Below, in pieces: positions 44,684-54,000 of a stretch of DNA of 64,000 nucleotides (positions are counted from its first letter, which is position 1; each line of letters starts with the position of its first letter). This stretch comes from Scytonema sp035967975 (GTDB lineage: Bacteria; Cyanobacteriota; Cyanobacteriia; Cyanobacteriales; Nostocaceae). The notes beneath the pieces are model-generated. The model made no database searches. It was not told the origin of the DNA and saw only the letters and a program-made list of their open reading frames with translations. Position numbers and translations under genes: made by a program. The stretch covers positions 1-64,000 of the forward strand of contig JAWQFQ010000020.1 in the NCBI GenBank assembly GCA_035967975.1, given 5' to 3'.

Positions 44684-45187
44684 ATGAAACAATGGTACAG
44701 AGAAGACCTCGCTTTTATTCATGATGTTGGTTTCAGTGACTATGCTCTTAAATCCGCACCTGGTATACTGAAAATCTTAGAGCGCAACAATATACAAAAA
44801 GGTCTAGTACTAGACTTGGGTTGTGGAAGTGGGTTGTGGGCGGCTGAACTTGTTCATGCTGGTTACCGTGTCCTTGGAATTGATATCTCCGAGTCAATGA
44901 TTGCCATTGCACGTGTTAGAGTTCCAGCAGCGGAATTTCGGGTTGAGTCATTCTTGAAAACTGATATTCCACCTTGCAATGCTGTCACCTCAATAGGTGA
45001 ATGTCTCAACTATCTCTTTGATTCAGATAATGATAATCAAATGCTGGGTCAATTATTTCATCGTATTTATGATGCGATCGCTCCTGGTGGTGTTTTCATC
45101 TTTGAGATAGCAGAACCGGGACAGGTGACCCGTTCCACAAAAGGTTTAACTGTTCTTGGTTTTCCACCAAATATTGTTCCCTGTTAA
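44684..45187 (+). pseudogene. Class I SAM methyltransferase, shortened
   Basis: It has 167 codons. The SAM-binding part is intact: LVLDLGCGSGLWAAELVHAG, LGIDISESMIAIARVRVP, then SIGECLNYLFD. Comparable small-molecule methyltransferases run to about 240 residues; this one stops after FIFEIAEPGQVTRSTKGLTV, at an abrupt GFPPNIVPC, where the expected long C-terminal part should begin. A MITE-like element starts about 95 bp further on. Truncation by a stop or frameshift is likely, although a shorter active form cannot be ruled out. Confidence 0.6.
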
Positions 45188-45282
45188 TATGCTTGCGCCG
45201 AGTTTGTCCTGAAACTATTACTAATGACGTTTGACAAAAGACAAAAGACGACCCTAATAAGTTAACTCTCTTGATGCTGACC

Positions 45283-45406
45283 CAATACTACTCGGTTAAC
45301 AATATTTCAGGTACCAGCAACGTGCCAGAAACCCGGTTTCTCCGAGAAACCGGGTTTCTCTGGAAGGCTTCTCGAAGCTCTACTTTCCAAAACCTACGCA
45401 GTATTG
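45283..45406. repeat. MITE-like element, copy 8
   Basis: CAATACTACTCGGTTAACA at the left and AACCTACGCAGTATTG at the right are inverted ends. The core hairpin AGAAACCCGGTTTCT-CCG-AGAAACCGGGTTTCT is at 45327-45359. Size 124 bp. Confidence 0.8.
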
Positions 45407-45663
45407 GGTGCTGACCTACTGATGTTAAATAATGCTTAAATAAATTAAGTCTTTCTAACTTAATTTGCTAAACTTTTCTTCCATTTTGCATATAATTAAG
45501 AAGTGTCTTCTCACTCTTTCAACTTGAGGCACTCTTTCTTCAACGCTTGTTGGGTGAGCAAGGATCAATCAACTTGGTAGAGTTGAGACACGAGCCAGTC
45601 TTAGGTGAGCGCCATTTGTCCGCTCGCGGAGTGCCTCGTTTGTTCTCTGAAAACAGACGATGT

Positions 45664-46140
45664 ATGCAAAACGAATCATCTGGAGAAGCAATGGAACTGG
45701 CACACGCATTTATGAGGGATGAAAAAGAGCAGAACTCTCAGCCACCTCTGGTTTTAGCAGTGGAGGATAATGACGATAACCTCCTACTGTTAAGCTATAC
45801 GCTTGAGTCGCTGGGCTGTAGACTCATTTGCCAAAAAGACAGTTCAACGACAGTACTTGTTGCGAAGGAGTATCAACCGGACTTGATACTACTTGATATC
45901 TTATTACCTGGCTTAAGTGGAATCGATATTGTGCGTTCTCTTAAAGAAGAACCTCTCACAAGCCAGATTGCAACTGTTGCAATTACAGCATTGGCTAGTG
46001 TAGAGGATCGAGAACGAATCTTGAGAGCAGGCTTTAATGACTACATCAGCAAGCCTTACATGATTGAGGACTTAGAAGCTATGGTTCGCCTCTATCTTAA
46101 GGGAAAGTTAAACTCTGATTCAGCAGTTGACCTCTGTTAG
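45664..46140 (+). CDS. Single-domain response regulator (CheY-like)
   Basis: Receiver protein of about 158 residues. The start ATG at 45664 is preferred, because the 39 codons before it include repeat-like DNA (GCTCGCGGAGTGCCTCG). The receiver has AVEDNDDNLLLLSYTLESLG, the phospho-acceptor Asp in PDLILLDILLPGLSG, the Thr/Ala switch VAITALAS and the Lys in YISKPYMIEDL. It lacks an output domain. It is the first of a series of signalling genes up to 53.3 kb, but on the opposite strand to the two REC-kinases. Confidence 0.87.
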   Translation: MQNESSGEAMELAHAFMRDEKEQNSQPPLVLAVEDNDDNLLLLSYTLESLGCRLICQKDSSTTVLVAKEYQPDLILLDILLPGLSGIDIVRSLKEEPLTSQIATVAITALASVEDRERILRAGFNDYISKPYMIEDLEAMVRLYLKGKLNSDSAVDLC

Positions 46141-46148
46141 GATTAATT

Positions 46149-46586
46149 TTAAGAAGCGGTTCTTTCAGTGTTACTTCTACTGCGTGATGGAGTTTTTTTC
46201 CTCGCTTTTGAAGTTGAAGCGGGACGAATTGTTGGTGTATCGGTTAAGAGGGCTATAATTCCACTATTACCTGTCTCTAGTGTGGCATCGCTTAACAGTT
46301 CAATGACAGAAACATTTAAAGTCTCTTCTATTAATGCTTTAATTTGGGGTTGAATGGCTTCATCTAAATCAGAACGTACTTGTTCAGCTAATTCTTGGCG
46401 ACCTGTTTGAGCAAGTAACTGTTCTGGTTGGGTGATAGAATTTTCCATCACCACAACTACATTACTTTCCGATAATTGACAGGTGACTTTACTCGGCTGA
46501 TGTCCTAATTGCTCCCGATATAAAGCTTGAATACGTTGTGCTAATGTTCTTTCTATTTGACCCCGAGTTGGTGTTGGTGCAGCCAT
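46149..46586 (-). CDS. DUF2294 family protein
   Basis: One hundred and forty-five residues matching the DUF2294 pattern: IERTLAQRIQALYREQLGHQ, PSKVTCQLSESNVVVVMENS, QELAEQVRSDLDEAIQPQIK, LIEETLNVSVIELLSDATLE. It has a basic C-terminal tail (SKARKKTPSRSRSN). Function unknown. The family is widespread in cyanobacteria and is often near signalling genes. It converges with the CheY-like gene, eight bases apart. Confidence 0.82.
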   Translation of the reverse strand: MAAPTPTRGQIERTLAQRIQALYREQLGHQPSKVTCQLSESNVVVVMENSITQPEQLLAQTGRQELAEQVRSDLDEAIQPQIKALIEETLNVSVIELLSDATLETGNSGIIALLTDTPTIRPASTSKARKKTPSRSRSNTERTAS

Positions 46587-46841
46587 ATATTTGTTTCCTT
46601 AAAAGTTTAGACCACTAATAATAAGTCAGAAAGAAAGAGTGATGAATTCATTGACCACTTGGATTAAAACCTTTGGACTACTTTCGCCCTTAACTTTCTG
46701 AGTTGTTGCTAGTAGTGTAATTGTTGATGGATTTTAATAAACTGAGGATCTATGAATCACAGTTCAGATTGTAATGGCAGGTATTCTCCAAAAGCACCAT
46801 CCCAATGTAGTATTTTTAATTGGTGCTTGATAACACAAAAT

Positions 46842-46944
46842 GCTAATGGCTAATGGCTAATGGCTAATGGCTAATGGCTAATGGCTGATGGCTGATGGCT
46901 GATGGCTAATGGCTAATGGCTAATGGCTAATGGCTAATGGCTGA
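46842..46944. repeat. Heptamer tandem repeat GCTAATG/GCTGATG
   Basis: About 14 units of seven bases, mostly GCTAATG with a run of GCTGATG variants in the middle, between the DUF2294 gene and the REC-kinase. The rest of 46587-46973 holds no feature. Confidence 0.9.
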
Positions 46945-46973
46945 TTGCTACTAAACCTCAATTAACCTGATTT

Positions 46974-48101
46974 TCAAGCTTCTTTTGGAAGGCGAACTGT
47001 GAAGATACTACCTTTTCCTAGTTCTGAAGAAACCCCGATTGTTCCTTTGTGTGATTCGATGATACGTTGAGATAGATGTAATCCCAAACCGCTTCCAGAA
47101 CGCTTATTTTTTCCTTGACGAAATCTCTCAAAAAGCATAGCTTGGTCTTCCTGAGCTATACCATACCCAGTATCTTTCACGTCAATAACTATCCAAGCTG
47201 GATTCTTGGCGTTGGCTGGTGTTTCACAAATGCGAATATTGACGCTTCCGGTATCTGTAAACTTGATAGCATTTCCAACTAAATTGCTAACTACACGCCG
47301 TAATTCCAAGCGATCGCCTGTGACTGTAGCAGTGTGGTTACCTTCAAAATCTATACCATTCGCGTCTATTTCCATCATTATGCCCTTTTCAGTAGCTAAG
47401 GGACTGAGTTCTTGAACCACTTCTTCGACTATCTCGCGGAGGTCGCAGCTTTCTGCTTGCAGTGTTTTTTTTCCCGCTTCAAAACGATAAACTTCCAGCA
47501 AGTTGTTTACCATTTCTAGCAAATTGTGGTTGCTGCGAATCATAGCGGAAATCGCCTGTTTCATATCCTGTGAAATTTCACAAAAGACTTCCTGTTGAAA
47601 CAGATTGAGCATTCTGTCTGCTGCTACCAAGGGAGTTCGTAAATCGTGAGTCAAACGCGAGACAAAATCCTCTCGCATCCGCGCCATTTTTTCTTGTTCG
47701 TCAATACTGTGCTTCAGTCGCAGCAGCGATCGCACTCTCGCCAACAGCTCGTCTTGGTCAAAAGGTTTGCGAATAAAATCGTCTGCTCCTGCGTCCAAAC
47801 CTTCCACAACACTGACTTCGATGTGAGCCGTCAACAGCAGTATAGGAATGTATGATATTTCTGGGTTTTTACGGATGCGTCTTGTTACCTCATATCCATC
47901 CATTCCTGGCATCATCACATCTAAGAGAATCAAGTCAGGTGGAGACTGTTCAATTTGCCTCAGTGCCGCTGCTCCATCCGATACTAAATCTACCTCATAT
48001 CCTTCCACCTCTAACATTGTTTGAAGCAATATGAGGTTATCTGGGGTATCATCTACAGCTAAAATACGGTCTATTTTACTAGAATTTTCTGTATGTAACA
48101 T
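46974..48101 (-). CDS. Receiver-histidine kinase hybrid (REC-HisKA-HATPase)
   Basis: A protein of 375 residues. The N-terminal receiver (11-130) has LLDVMMPGMDGYEV with its Asp. The dimerisation domain has THDLRTPLVAADRML with the phospho-accepting His near residue 154, and the ATPase domain has N, G1 and G2 boxes (SNLVGNAIKFTDTGSVNIR, KDTGYGIAQEDQAMLFERFR, GSGLGLHLSQRI). There is no membrane segment or other sensor domain, so it is soluble. The receiver at the N-terminus suggests it is itself regulated by a phosphorelay partner. It lies 56 bp downstream of the next REC-kinase. Confidence 0.93.
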   Translation of the reverse strand: MLHTENSSKIDRILAVDDTPDNLILLQTMLEVEGYEVDLVSDGAAALRQIEQSPPDLILLDVMMPGMDGYEVTRRIRKNPEISYIPILLLTAHIEVSVVEGLDAGADDFIRKPFDQDELLARVRSLLRLKHSIDEQEKMARMREDFVSRLTHDLRTPLVAADRMLNLFQQEVFCEISQDMKQAISAMIRSNHNLLEMVNNLLEVYRFEAGKKTLQAESCDLREIVEEVVQELSPLATEKGIMMEIDANGIDFEGNHTATVTGDRLELRRVVSNLVGNAIKFTDTGSVNIRICETPANAKNPAWIVIDVKDTGYGIAQEDQAMLFERFRQGKNKRSGSGLGLHLSQRIIESHKGTIGVSSELGKGSIFTVRLPKEA

Positions 48102-48157
48102 AGCTTATTGACTTCATTGAATATTTTTATATTTTTTCTATCTTTCTAATTTTATAA

Positions 48158-49489
48158 CTATATTTCCATACTCCTTCTGTTTACATCTTCGGGAGCAAAA
48201 CGAGCAATTTCTTGCTGTCGCCATAAGTTTCTTTTTTCTAGAGAAGGAGGAGATTTTGATGCTCCATCGGGATTTTCTTGGTTTGAGAATGATATTTGAC
48301 GTGGAAGCTTAATGCAAAAGACCGAGCCATGACCCAACTGACTTTCTACGGAAATTGTACCGTTCATCATTTGCAGCAAGGCTTTGATAATTGGCAAACC
48401 CAGACCAGTACCGGGATACCTCCGAGTCGTACTTTGATCGACTTGTCGAAACGCCTCAAAAATATGTTGTACCTCTTGTGGAGAGATACCTATACCAGTA
48501 TCGCAGACTGCGAGTTGCACGTGATGATCTAAGAGGTCTTTTATCTCAACCCTAATACTGCCAGACTCTGTAAACTTAATGGCGTTTGAGAGCAGATTCG
48601 TTAAAATCTGCCGTACGCGAGTTGGATCGTTATACACTATAGGGTTTTCTAGGTCAATATTGACGACTACAGATAAATTTTTTTCCTCCGCCAAAGAACG
48701 CATCTGCTCTACTGTAGCGTTTACCACCTTTGGCAAATCGAATTCCTCTGGTTTTAAATCTAAGCGTCCTGCTTCGAGCTTGGAAAAGTCAAGCACTTCA
48801 TTCAGAAGCATCAGCAAATGCTTCCCATTGTTAAGGATTCGCTCCACCATGTCCGTTTGCTGGCGTGTCAGTTCACCGCACTTGGGACGCAGCAAAAGCT
48901 GGGAAAATCCAATAATGGCATTCATTGGAGTTCGCAGCTCATGAGATATGGTGGCTAGAAACTGAGACTTTAAGCGCGATGCTTCAATAAGTTTTAGGTT
49001 TTGCAGTTCAATATGACGTTGCTGTGCTTCAAGTTCGTGGTTCTTACGAACTAAAAGCTCATTGCTTTCTCTAAGTTGCTTGTATGCTAAAGCAACTTGC
49101 ATTTCTGCCTTATGAACCCGGATTGCATTACGCAAAACCTGTGCTAACGTTTCAGGCGATAACTTAGACTTAGAAAGATAATCAATGGCACCTGCCTTCA
49201 TGAGTTCAACAGCAATTTGTTCGTCCCCTTGACCTGTGAGGACTATCACTGGAACTTTGATATCTTTTGAACGCAGGTTTTGAAGTAAACTTAAACCGTC
49301 TTGGTCTGGTAAACGATAGTCAAGAAATACACAGTCATAGGGAGTCTCGCAAAGAGAGGCGATCGCGTCCTTGCCATTACCGACCTCACATAGTTCCGTA
49401 TGTATACCAGCCCTAGTCAGGGCGCGGCGCACTGCCATGCGGTCTACTTCATCATCGTCTACAACTAAAACCTTTAGTTTTTCTTCCAT
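48158..49489 (-). CDS. Receiver-histidine kinase hybrid (REC-HisKA-HATPase)
   Basis: A protein of 443 residues, with a receiver (7-125; FLDYRLPDQDGLSLL, Lys in YLSKSKLS), a coiled-coil linker (LRESNELLVRKNHELEAQQR) and HisKA with SHELRTPMNAIIGFSQLLL. The HATPase shows SNAIKFTESGSI, CDTGIGISPQEVQHIFEAF and GTGLGLPIIKALL. No membrane segment. Same strand and domain order as the gene at 46974. The two are probably a duplicated pair or consecutive steps. Confidence 0.93.
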   Translation of the reverse strand: MEEKLKVLVVDDDEVDRMAVRRALTRAGIHTELCEVGNGKDAIASLCETPYDCVFLDYRLPDQDGLSLLQNLRSKDIKVPVIVLTGQGDEQIAVELMKAGAIDYLSKSKLSPETLAQVLRNAIRVHKAEMQVALAYKQLRESNELLVRKNHELEAQQRHIELQNLKLIEASRLKSQFLATISHELRTPMNAIIGFSQLLLRPKCGELTRQQTDMVERILNNGKHLLMLLNEVLDFSKLEAGRLDLKPEEFDLPKVVNATVEQMRSLAEEKNLSVVVNIDLENPIVYNDPTRVRQILTNLLSNAIKFTESGSIRVEIKDLLDHHVQLAVCDTGIGISPQEVQHIFEAFRQVDQSTTRRYPGTGLGLPIIKALLQMMNGTISVESQLGHGSVFCIKLPRQISFSNQENPDGASKSPPSLEKRNLWRQQEIARFAPEDVNRRSMEI

Positions 49490-49919
49490 CGTCTCTAGCT
49501 TGCGCTATTAAACACAGGTTCACCTGTAGCAATCCTAAACGATTCTTCAAAATATTTTAGTTGCTAAAAAGCTAATTGCTTTTTTACCATTAGCTATTAG
49601 CTATTAGCAGCCTTCACGATATTCGTATCTTTCATTTAGAACTGCCATATATCATTTATATTGTTTTAGCCAGTGTCTAACATTGTATTTTTATACTTTT
49701 CTACAATTTTTTTTTTATAATTCATTAAGTACTCGTTATAACACGAACCGCGTACCCTAGTATAGGGGGGGGTCGGAAACAAAACTCCCATTTGAAGGAG
49801 GTAAAAAGCTAACTTTTGAATGCGTGACTTTTGACTTTTGACTTCCCCGTTCGCGTAGCGTCTCCGTCAGGAGAAGGGGCTGTTCCCACACCCTACACCC
49901 CACACCCCACACCCCAATT
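49490..49919. other. Intergenic region with STRR and the second 39 bp repeat
   Basis: No gene. At 49842-49880 lies the 39 bp palindromic repeat identical to that at 23087-23125, and at 49886-49916 a CCCCACA heptamer run. A G-run (GGGGGGGG) occurs at about 49766. Confidence 0.6.
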
Positions 49920-50378
49920 TCAAGGTAGTTCACATAATGTCCAATAATTATTGAGGGTTGCCATAAGTTGAATAAAGCTAGAGAAAGTAACAGGCTTAAG
50001 AATATAGCCAGCAACATTCAGATTGTAAGCTTCTACTCTATCTTTATCTTGGTTAGAAGTTGTCATAACCACTACAGGAGTTGCTCTGAGTTTTGCATCT
50101 GAACGTATTTCTTGAAGAAACTCTATACCTCCCATTTTTGGCATATTAAGGTCAAGCAAAATCAAACGTCTTTCAGAGGGGACCACTGGTGGTTGACCAT
50201 CGCTACTACGCAGCATTGAAAGGGCTTCTATACCATTAGTAGCAACGTAAAGCGGGTTGTTAATGTTGACTTTCTTGAACGCCCGCTTAACGTTCATGAC
50301 ATCCACTTCGTCATCCTCCACCAGTAATATGTTTATCACTCTTTCTGACATTTCCTCAGTTAATACAGCTTTTACCAT
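49920..50378 (-). CDS. Rcp1-like single-domain response regulator
   Basis: A protein of 152 residues (possibly 143 from an internal ATG at 50351). ILLVEDDEVDVMNVKRAFKK, the acceptor Asp in RLILLDLNMPKMGGIEFLQE, VVVMTTSNQD and the Lys in GYILKPVTFSSF are those of the cyanobacterial phytochrome-type regulators. It follows the PAS kinase on the same strand with a 254 bp gap. The kinase (SHDLKAPLR) and this receiver are the classic cyanobacterial phytochrome-type pairing, which makes it the likely partner. Confidence 0.9.
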   Translation of the reverse strand: MVKAVLTEEMSERVINILLVEDDEVDVMNVKRAFKKVNINNPLYVATNGIEALSMLRSSDGQPPVVPSERRLILLDLNMPKMGGIEFLQEIRSDAKLRATPVVVMTTSNQDKDRVEAYNLNVAGYILKPVTFSSFIQLMATLNNYWTLCELP

Positions 50379-50632
50379 ACTTATTCCGGTTACTTAATCA
50401 TAAATATTCCGGAATAAGATAATTTATCGTTACTATTTGCTGATAACTTGTGCTAAAGCACTCGTAAAAACGTCTCTAGCACGTATGAAAATACTCATAT
50501 TAGTGCTATGACTATCCTGGGTAGAGTACAATGAAACACCCAACCATGAGCATTATAATTGTAAACGGACAGATGCATACCCGTCTTCAGCCATTGGTCA
50601 GAGTTGCAGGGCTGTTACCTTATAACCAAAAG

Positions 50633-52237
50633 TTACTTAGACCAAGTGAAGCGGAAAGTGCTTCCTGCACCTACTTGGGAATCTAAAGAAATTCTACCTC
50701 CCTCTGTTTCAATAATTTTCTTGACAATAGCTAAACCGACCCCCGTACCTTCTTTTTGGTCACGCGCCTCTAGGGTTTGAAACATAACAAATACCTTATT
50801 CTGATATTCAGGAGCAATACCCGGACCGTCATCGGACACAGCAAATTCATAGTATTTCTCCCGGTCTTGTACGGAGATTTTAATGTGACCATTAGAACAA
50901 GTATGGTGGTTAATAGCATTACCAATTAAGTTGCTAAAGACTTGTTGCAGAAGTAATCGCTTTGTCACGAAAGTAGGCATTCCTGGTTCTACTTCAATGG
51001 TAAACGTTGGTGGTGGAGCCAGAGTGTCAATCACTTCCTTAACTAAGGTAGTAACATTAACCATTAACAGGGGAGAATGGATGCGTCCAACTCGTGAATA
51101 CTCCAATAGACCGTTGATGAGGGCTTCCATGCGGCGTACTCTTCCTCGCAGTAAACGCATCTGTTGTTGGTTTTCTTCTGGAAGTTTGTCTGCGAGGTCT
51201 TCTTCCATCCATTCTGAAAGGCTAGCGATCGCCCGCAAGGGAGCTTTCAAGTCATGAGACGCTACGTAAGCAAACTGGTCGAGTTCGTCGTTACGCTTTT
51301 TTAACATTGTTGTCGTCTGCGCCAGAATTGTGTTTACCCGTGTCAATTCATCTGCTCGTTGTTCCAGAAAAATTTCTGCTTCCTTACGGTCATTAATTTC
51401 CTCAATCACGCTAATGAAATACTTTGGTTCGCAATTTTTTGTGATTGAGGATTGAAAACATTCTTGTCTAGTTCCTCCCTCATATGCTAAAGAAACTGTT
51501 AAATTGATCCACACAATTGAACCACTTTTGTGAATGTAGCGTTTCTCCAACGAAAAATGCTCAATTTCCCCTGTTAAAAGTTGCCTAATGTAGTTTAAAT
51601 CCGTTTCTAGGTCATCAGGATGAGTAATATCTTGAAACTTTAACTTAATGAGTTCTTCAGGGGAATAACCCACTATCTCACACAGCTTCTGGTTAACGCG
51701 TAACCAGCGACCATCTAACCCGACATGAGCAATACCAACAGCAGCCTGTTCAAACGTAGCGCGAAATCGTTCATCACTCTCTCGCAAGGCTTCTTCTGCC
51801 TGCTTGCGCTCTGTGATATTATCAAATACAACCCCGATGCATTGATTTGGTAGCGGAAAAACTTTAACGCTGAAAAATTTACCCCCCATGAGTTCATCGC
51901 CGTAATAAACTTCATGCTGGTCTGTCTGACATCCCGATCTGGCAACTTCTGCGTATCTTTCCCTATTTTCAGCTATTGTAGAAAAACATTCACTCATCCG
52001 TTTGCCAACATAGTTTTCGAGAGAGACTCCAGTCAGTTGGCTAGCAGCCCGGTTGTTAGTCACAAGTTGAAATGAAGTGATGTCCTTGGGGTCTTTAAGA
52101 TGCCATACAATTAAGCCAAATTGCATATTTTTGATAATATCAGCTTGAAACTCAAGTTGTATCTTCTGTACATCTAACTGTGGGTTCATTTTTGAATTTT
52201 CTTCTTGATTGGTAGCAAATTTGAAATCTTGAACCAT
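50633..52237 (-). CDS. PAS-domain sensor histidine kinase
   Basis: Soluble sensor kinase of 534 residues. Two PAS domains: about 25-145 (FGLIVWHLKDPKDITSFQLV, ending in FDNITERKQAEEALRESDER) and 150-290 (FRATFEQAAVGIAHVGLDGR, SPEELIKLKFQDITHPDDLE). The second is followed by a coiled coil. HisKA has ASHDLKAPLRAIASLSEWME with its His, and the HATPase has GNAINHHTCSNGHIKIS, SDDGPGIAPEYQNKVF and GTGVGLAIVKKII. No bilin-binding GAF is present, so the input is unknown. Confidence 0.93.
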   Translation of the reverse strand: MVQDFKFATNQEENSKMNPQLDVQKIQLEFQADIIKNMQFGLIVWHLKDPKDITSFQLVTNNRAASQLTGVSLENYVGKRMSECFSTIAENRERYAEVARSGCQTDQHEVYYGDELMGGKFFSVKVFPLPNQCIGVVFDNITERKQAEEALRESDERFRATFEQAAVGIAHVGLDGRWLRVNQKLCEIVGYSPEELIKLKFQDITHPDDLETDLNYIRQLLTGEIEHFSLEKRYIHKSGSIVWINLTVSLAYEGGTRQECFQSSITKNCEPKYFISVIEEINDRKEAEIFLEQRADELTRVNTILAQTTTMLKKRNDELDQFAYVASHDLKAPLRAIASLSEWMEEDLADKLPEENQQQMRLLRGRVRRMEALINGLLEYSRVGRIHSPLLMVNVTTLVKEVIDTLAPPPTFTIEVEPGMPTFVTKRLLLQQVFSNLIGNAINHHTCSNGHIKISVQDREKYYEFAVSDDGPGIAPEYQNKVFVMFQTLEARDQKEGTGVGLAIVKKIIETEGGRISLDSQVGAGSTFRFTWSK

Positions 52238-52603
52238 AATTTCTGTTATGATTTACTCAATACTAACTAAAGTTCATCTCTAAGATTAGGTTTAATTGTA
52301 AGTATTCAGCTATCAGCCATCAGCTTTTAAGAAGATTTGTACGAAATCCTATTTGGACCAGTGATGAAACACAGCACACAGTGAGCAGTGAGCAGTTATT
52401 TCATAAAATTTTATCAGTTATCCATATATCCCAAGCTAGATATTTGCCTGTATCTGCTGGGAAGAAGATTATAAATTCCTTATTTCCATCGGTGGATGCA
52501 AGATGGATAAAATATCATCTATCTTAAGTTTTGGAAATCAAAAAAATGGTTTGTGTTCTTGTCGGCTTTTGACAGATGCAATCAGGAGAGAGTGAGTGTA
52601 GCG
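52238..52603. other. Divergent intergenic region between PAS kinase and LuxR-type regulator
   Basis: 366 bp with AT-rich stretches, a short GTGAGCAGT-type repeat at 52380 and no gene. Both divergent genes should have promoters here. A GAGAG site lies near the 52604 start. Confidence 0.5.
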
Positions 52604-53323
52604 ATGAGTGAAATTAGTATTGTTCTGATTGAGGATCATGATTTAACACGAATGGGGCTGAAAGCTGCATTGCAGTCTAACAGTACACTTCGAGTTATTG
52701 GCGAAGCACCAAATGCGACTAAGGGACTGAAGCTTTTAGAAACAGCAAAACCAGATGTAGCGGTTGTGGACATTGGTTTACCGGATATAGACGGGATTGA
52801 GCTAACTAGAAGGTTTAGACAAGTTCAAGCAGAGAGCGGAGATTCATCAACCAAAATTCTTGTACTGACGATGGATCACTCGGAAGATGCTGTACTAGCC
52901 GCGTTCGCAGCTGGAGCAGACTCTTACTACATGAAGGATACGAGCATCGATAAGTTGACCGAGGCGATTATAGCAACTCATGGAGGTAACTCTTGGATCG
53001 ATCCGGCGATCGCTAATGTAGTACTGCGTCAGATGAAACAGGGTTTACCAGATAACCAACCAGCTGACAAGCCCAAGACTGTCAAAATAGAAGCTTTATC
53101 ATCAGAGTATGAGCAAGTCTTAGAAACATACCCACTGACGCAAAGAGAATTAGAAATTCTAGAGCTGATAGTAGCTGGATGTAGTAATGGACAGATTGCT
53201 GAAAAACTCTACATTACAGTCGGTACTGTCAAGACTCATGTCCGCAACATCTTAAACAAACTCTGTGCTGATGACCGCACTCAAGCAGCAGTTCGTGCTC
53301 TCCGTTCTGGATTAGTAGCATGA
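52604..53323 (+). CDS. NarL/LuxR-type response regulator
   Basis: Transcription factor of 239 residues. The ATG at 52604 is used (MSEISIVLIEDHDLTRMGLK), since the codons before it lack homology. The receiver has VVDIGLPDIDGIELTRRF with the acceptor Asp, and the C-terminal LuxR helix-turn-helix is LTQRELEILELIVAGCSNGQ then TVGTVKTHVRNILNKL. It is divergent from the PAS kinase, so it may be its target or partner; the Rcp-like protein at 49920 is the alternative. Genes regulated are unknown. Confidence 0.9.
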   Translation: MSEISIVLIEDHDLTRMGLKAALQSNSTLRVIGEAPNATKGLKLLETAKPDVAVVDIGLPDIDGIELTRRFRQVQAESGDSSTKILVLTMDHSEDAVLAAFAAGADSYYMKDTSIDKLTEAIIATHGGNSWIDPAIANVVLRQMKQGLPDNQPADKPKTVKIEALSSEYEQVLETYPLTQRELEILELIVAGCSNGQIAEKLYITVGTVKTHVRNILNKLCADDRTQAAVRALRSGLVA

Positions 53324-54000
53324 AGCCAACAAAGAGGAAATGCACTTGCTCTTTGAGAGTTCTGTTCTGCCGAATTTTTCATCGACCAATTAATAATTAG
53401 ATGAAAGACCCAGCTGAGAAAGCACACACAAATTGTATGGCATAAAAGAACTCAAGCAAGCAGCTTGAGTTGCACTTCCTCTAAACATAGCTAATTGCTA
53501 ACAGCTAATTGCTAATGGTTTTTTAATAGTTTAAAAGTCCTCACGAGAATTTTACATTTCATTTAGAACAGCAATACTTTGTACGGGAAGAAATTGAAAT
53601 GAGTGATTTGGCTAGAATCCATAAGCTATAGCGTATAGCGTTTCCCAGTCTACTGCGATACCAATTTATCTGTGTTCATCTGCGTAGCCTGCGATAAGGC
53701 TGACGCCAACATCTGCGGTTAATTTTTTCTTGCTGTACCTCATTATAATAGGAATCGCTATATCAGTTCTTGGCTGAAAGCTGACCACTCAAAGTATATA
53801 GCAGTCTTAAATTAAGTTATGAAAATTGCGAGACTGCTCCAAAGGCGGTTCTTGCAGATACCATATTTCTTATTTTTCACGCGGATTACTTTATTTTTAA
53901 CTCTTCCGGTAGAATAGCGATTGAACTTGTGGTAGAAGAGTTATCTAATCTTATCTGGTAATTTATTTATGATGATACTTATAGATTGAGAAATTTAACT
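53324..54000. other. Intergenic region, no gene
   Basis: About 680 bp. It contains repeat-like text (GCGTAGCCTGCGATAAGGCTG, CATCTGCGGTTAA) that I recognise as dispersed cyanobacterial intergenic sequence, and a TAGCTAATTGC stretch at 53490. No convincing promoter or RNA. Confidence 0.5.

Noticed and set aside
46842..46944. Possible CRISPR array because of regularly spaced repeats
   Set aside because: Units are 7 bp and contiguous, without spacers of 30-40 bp, and there are no cas genes in the window.
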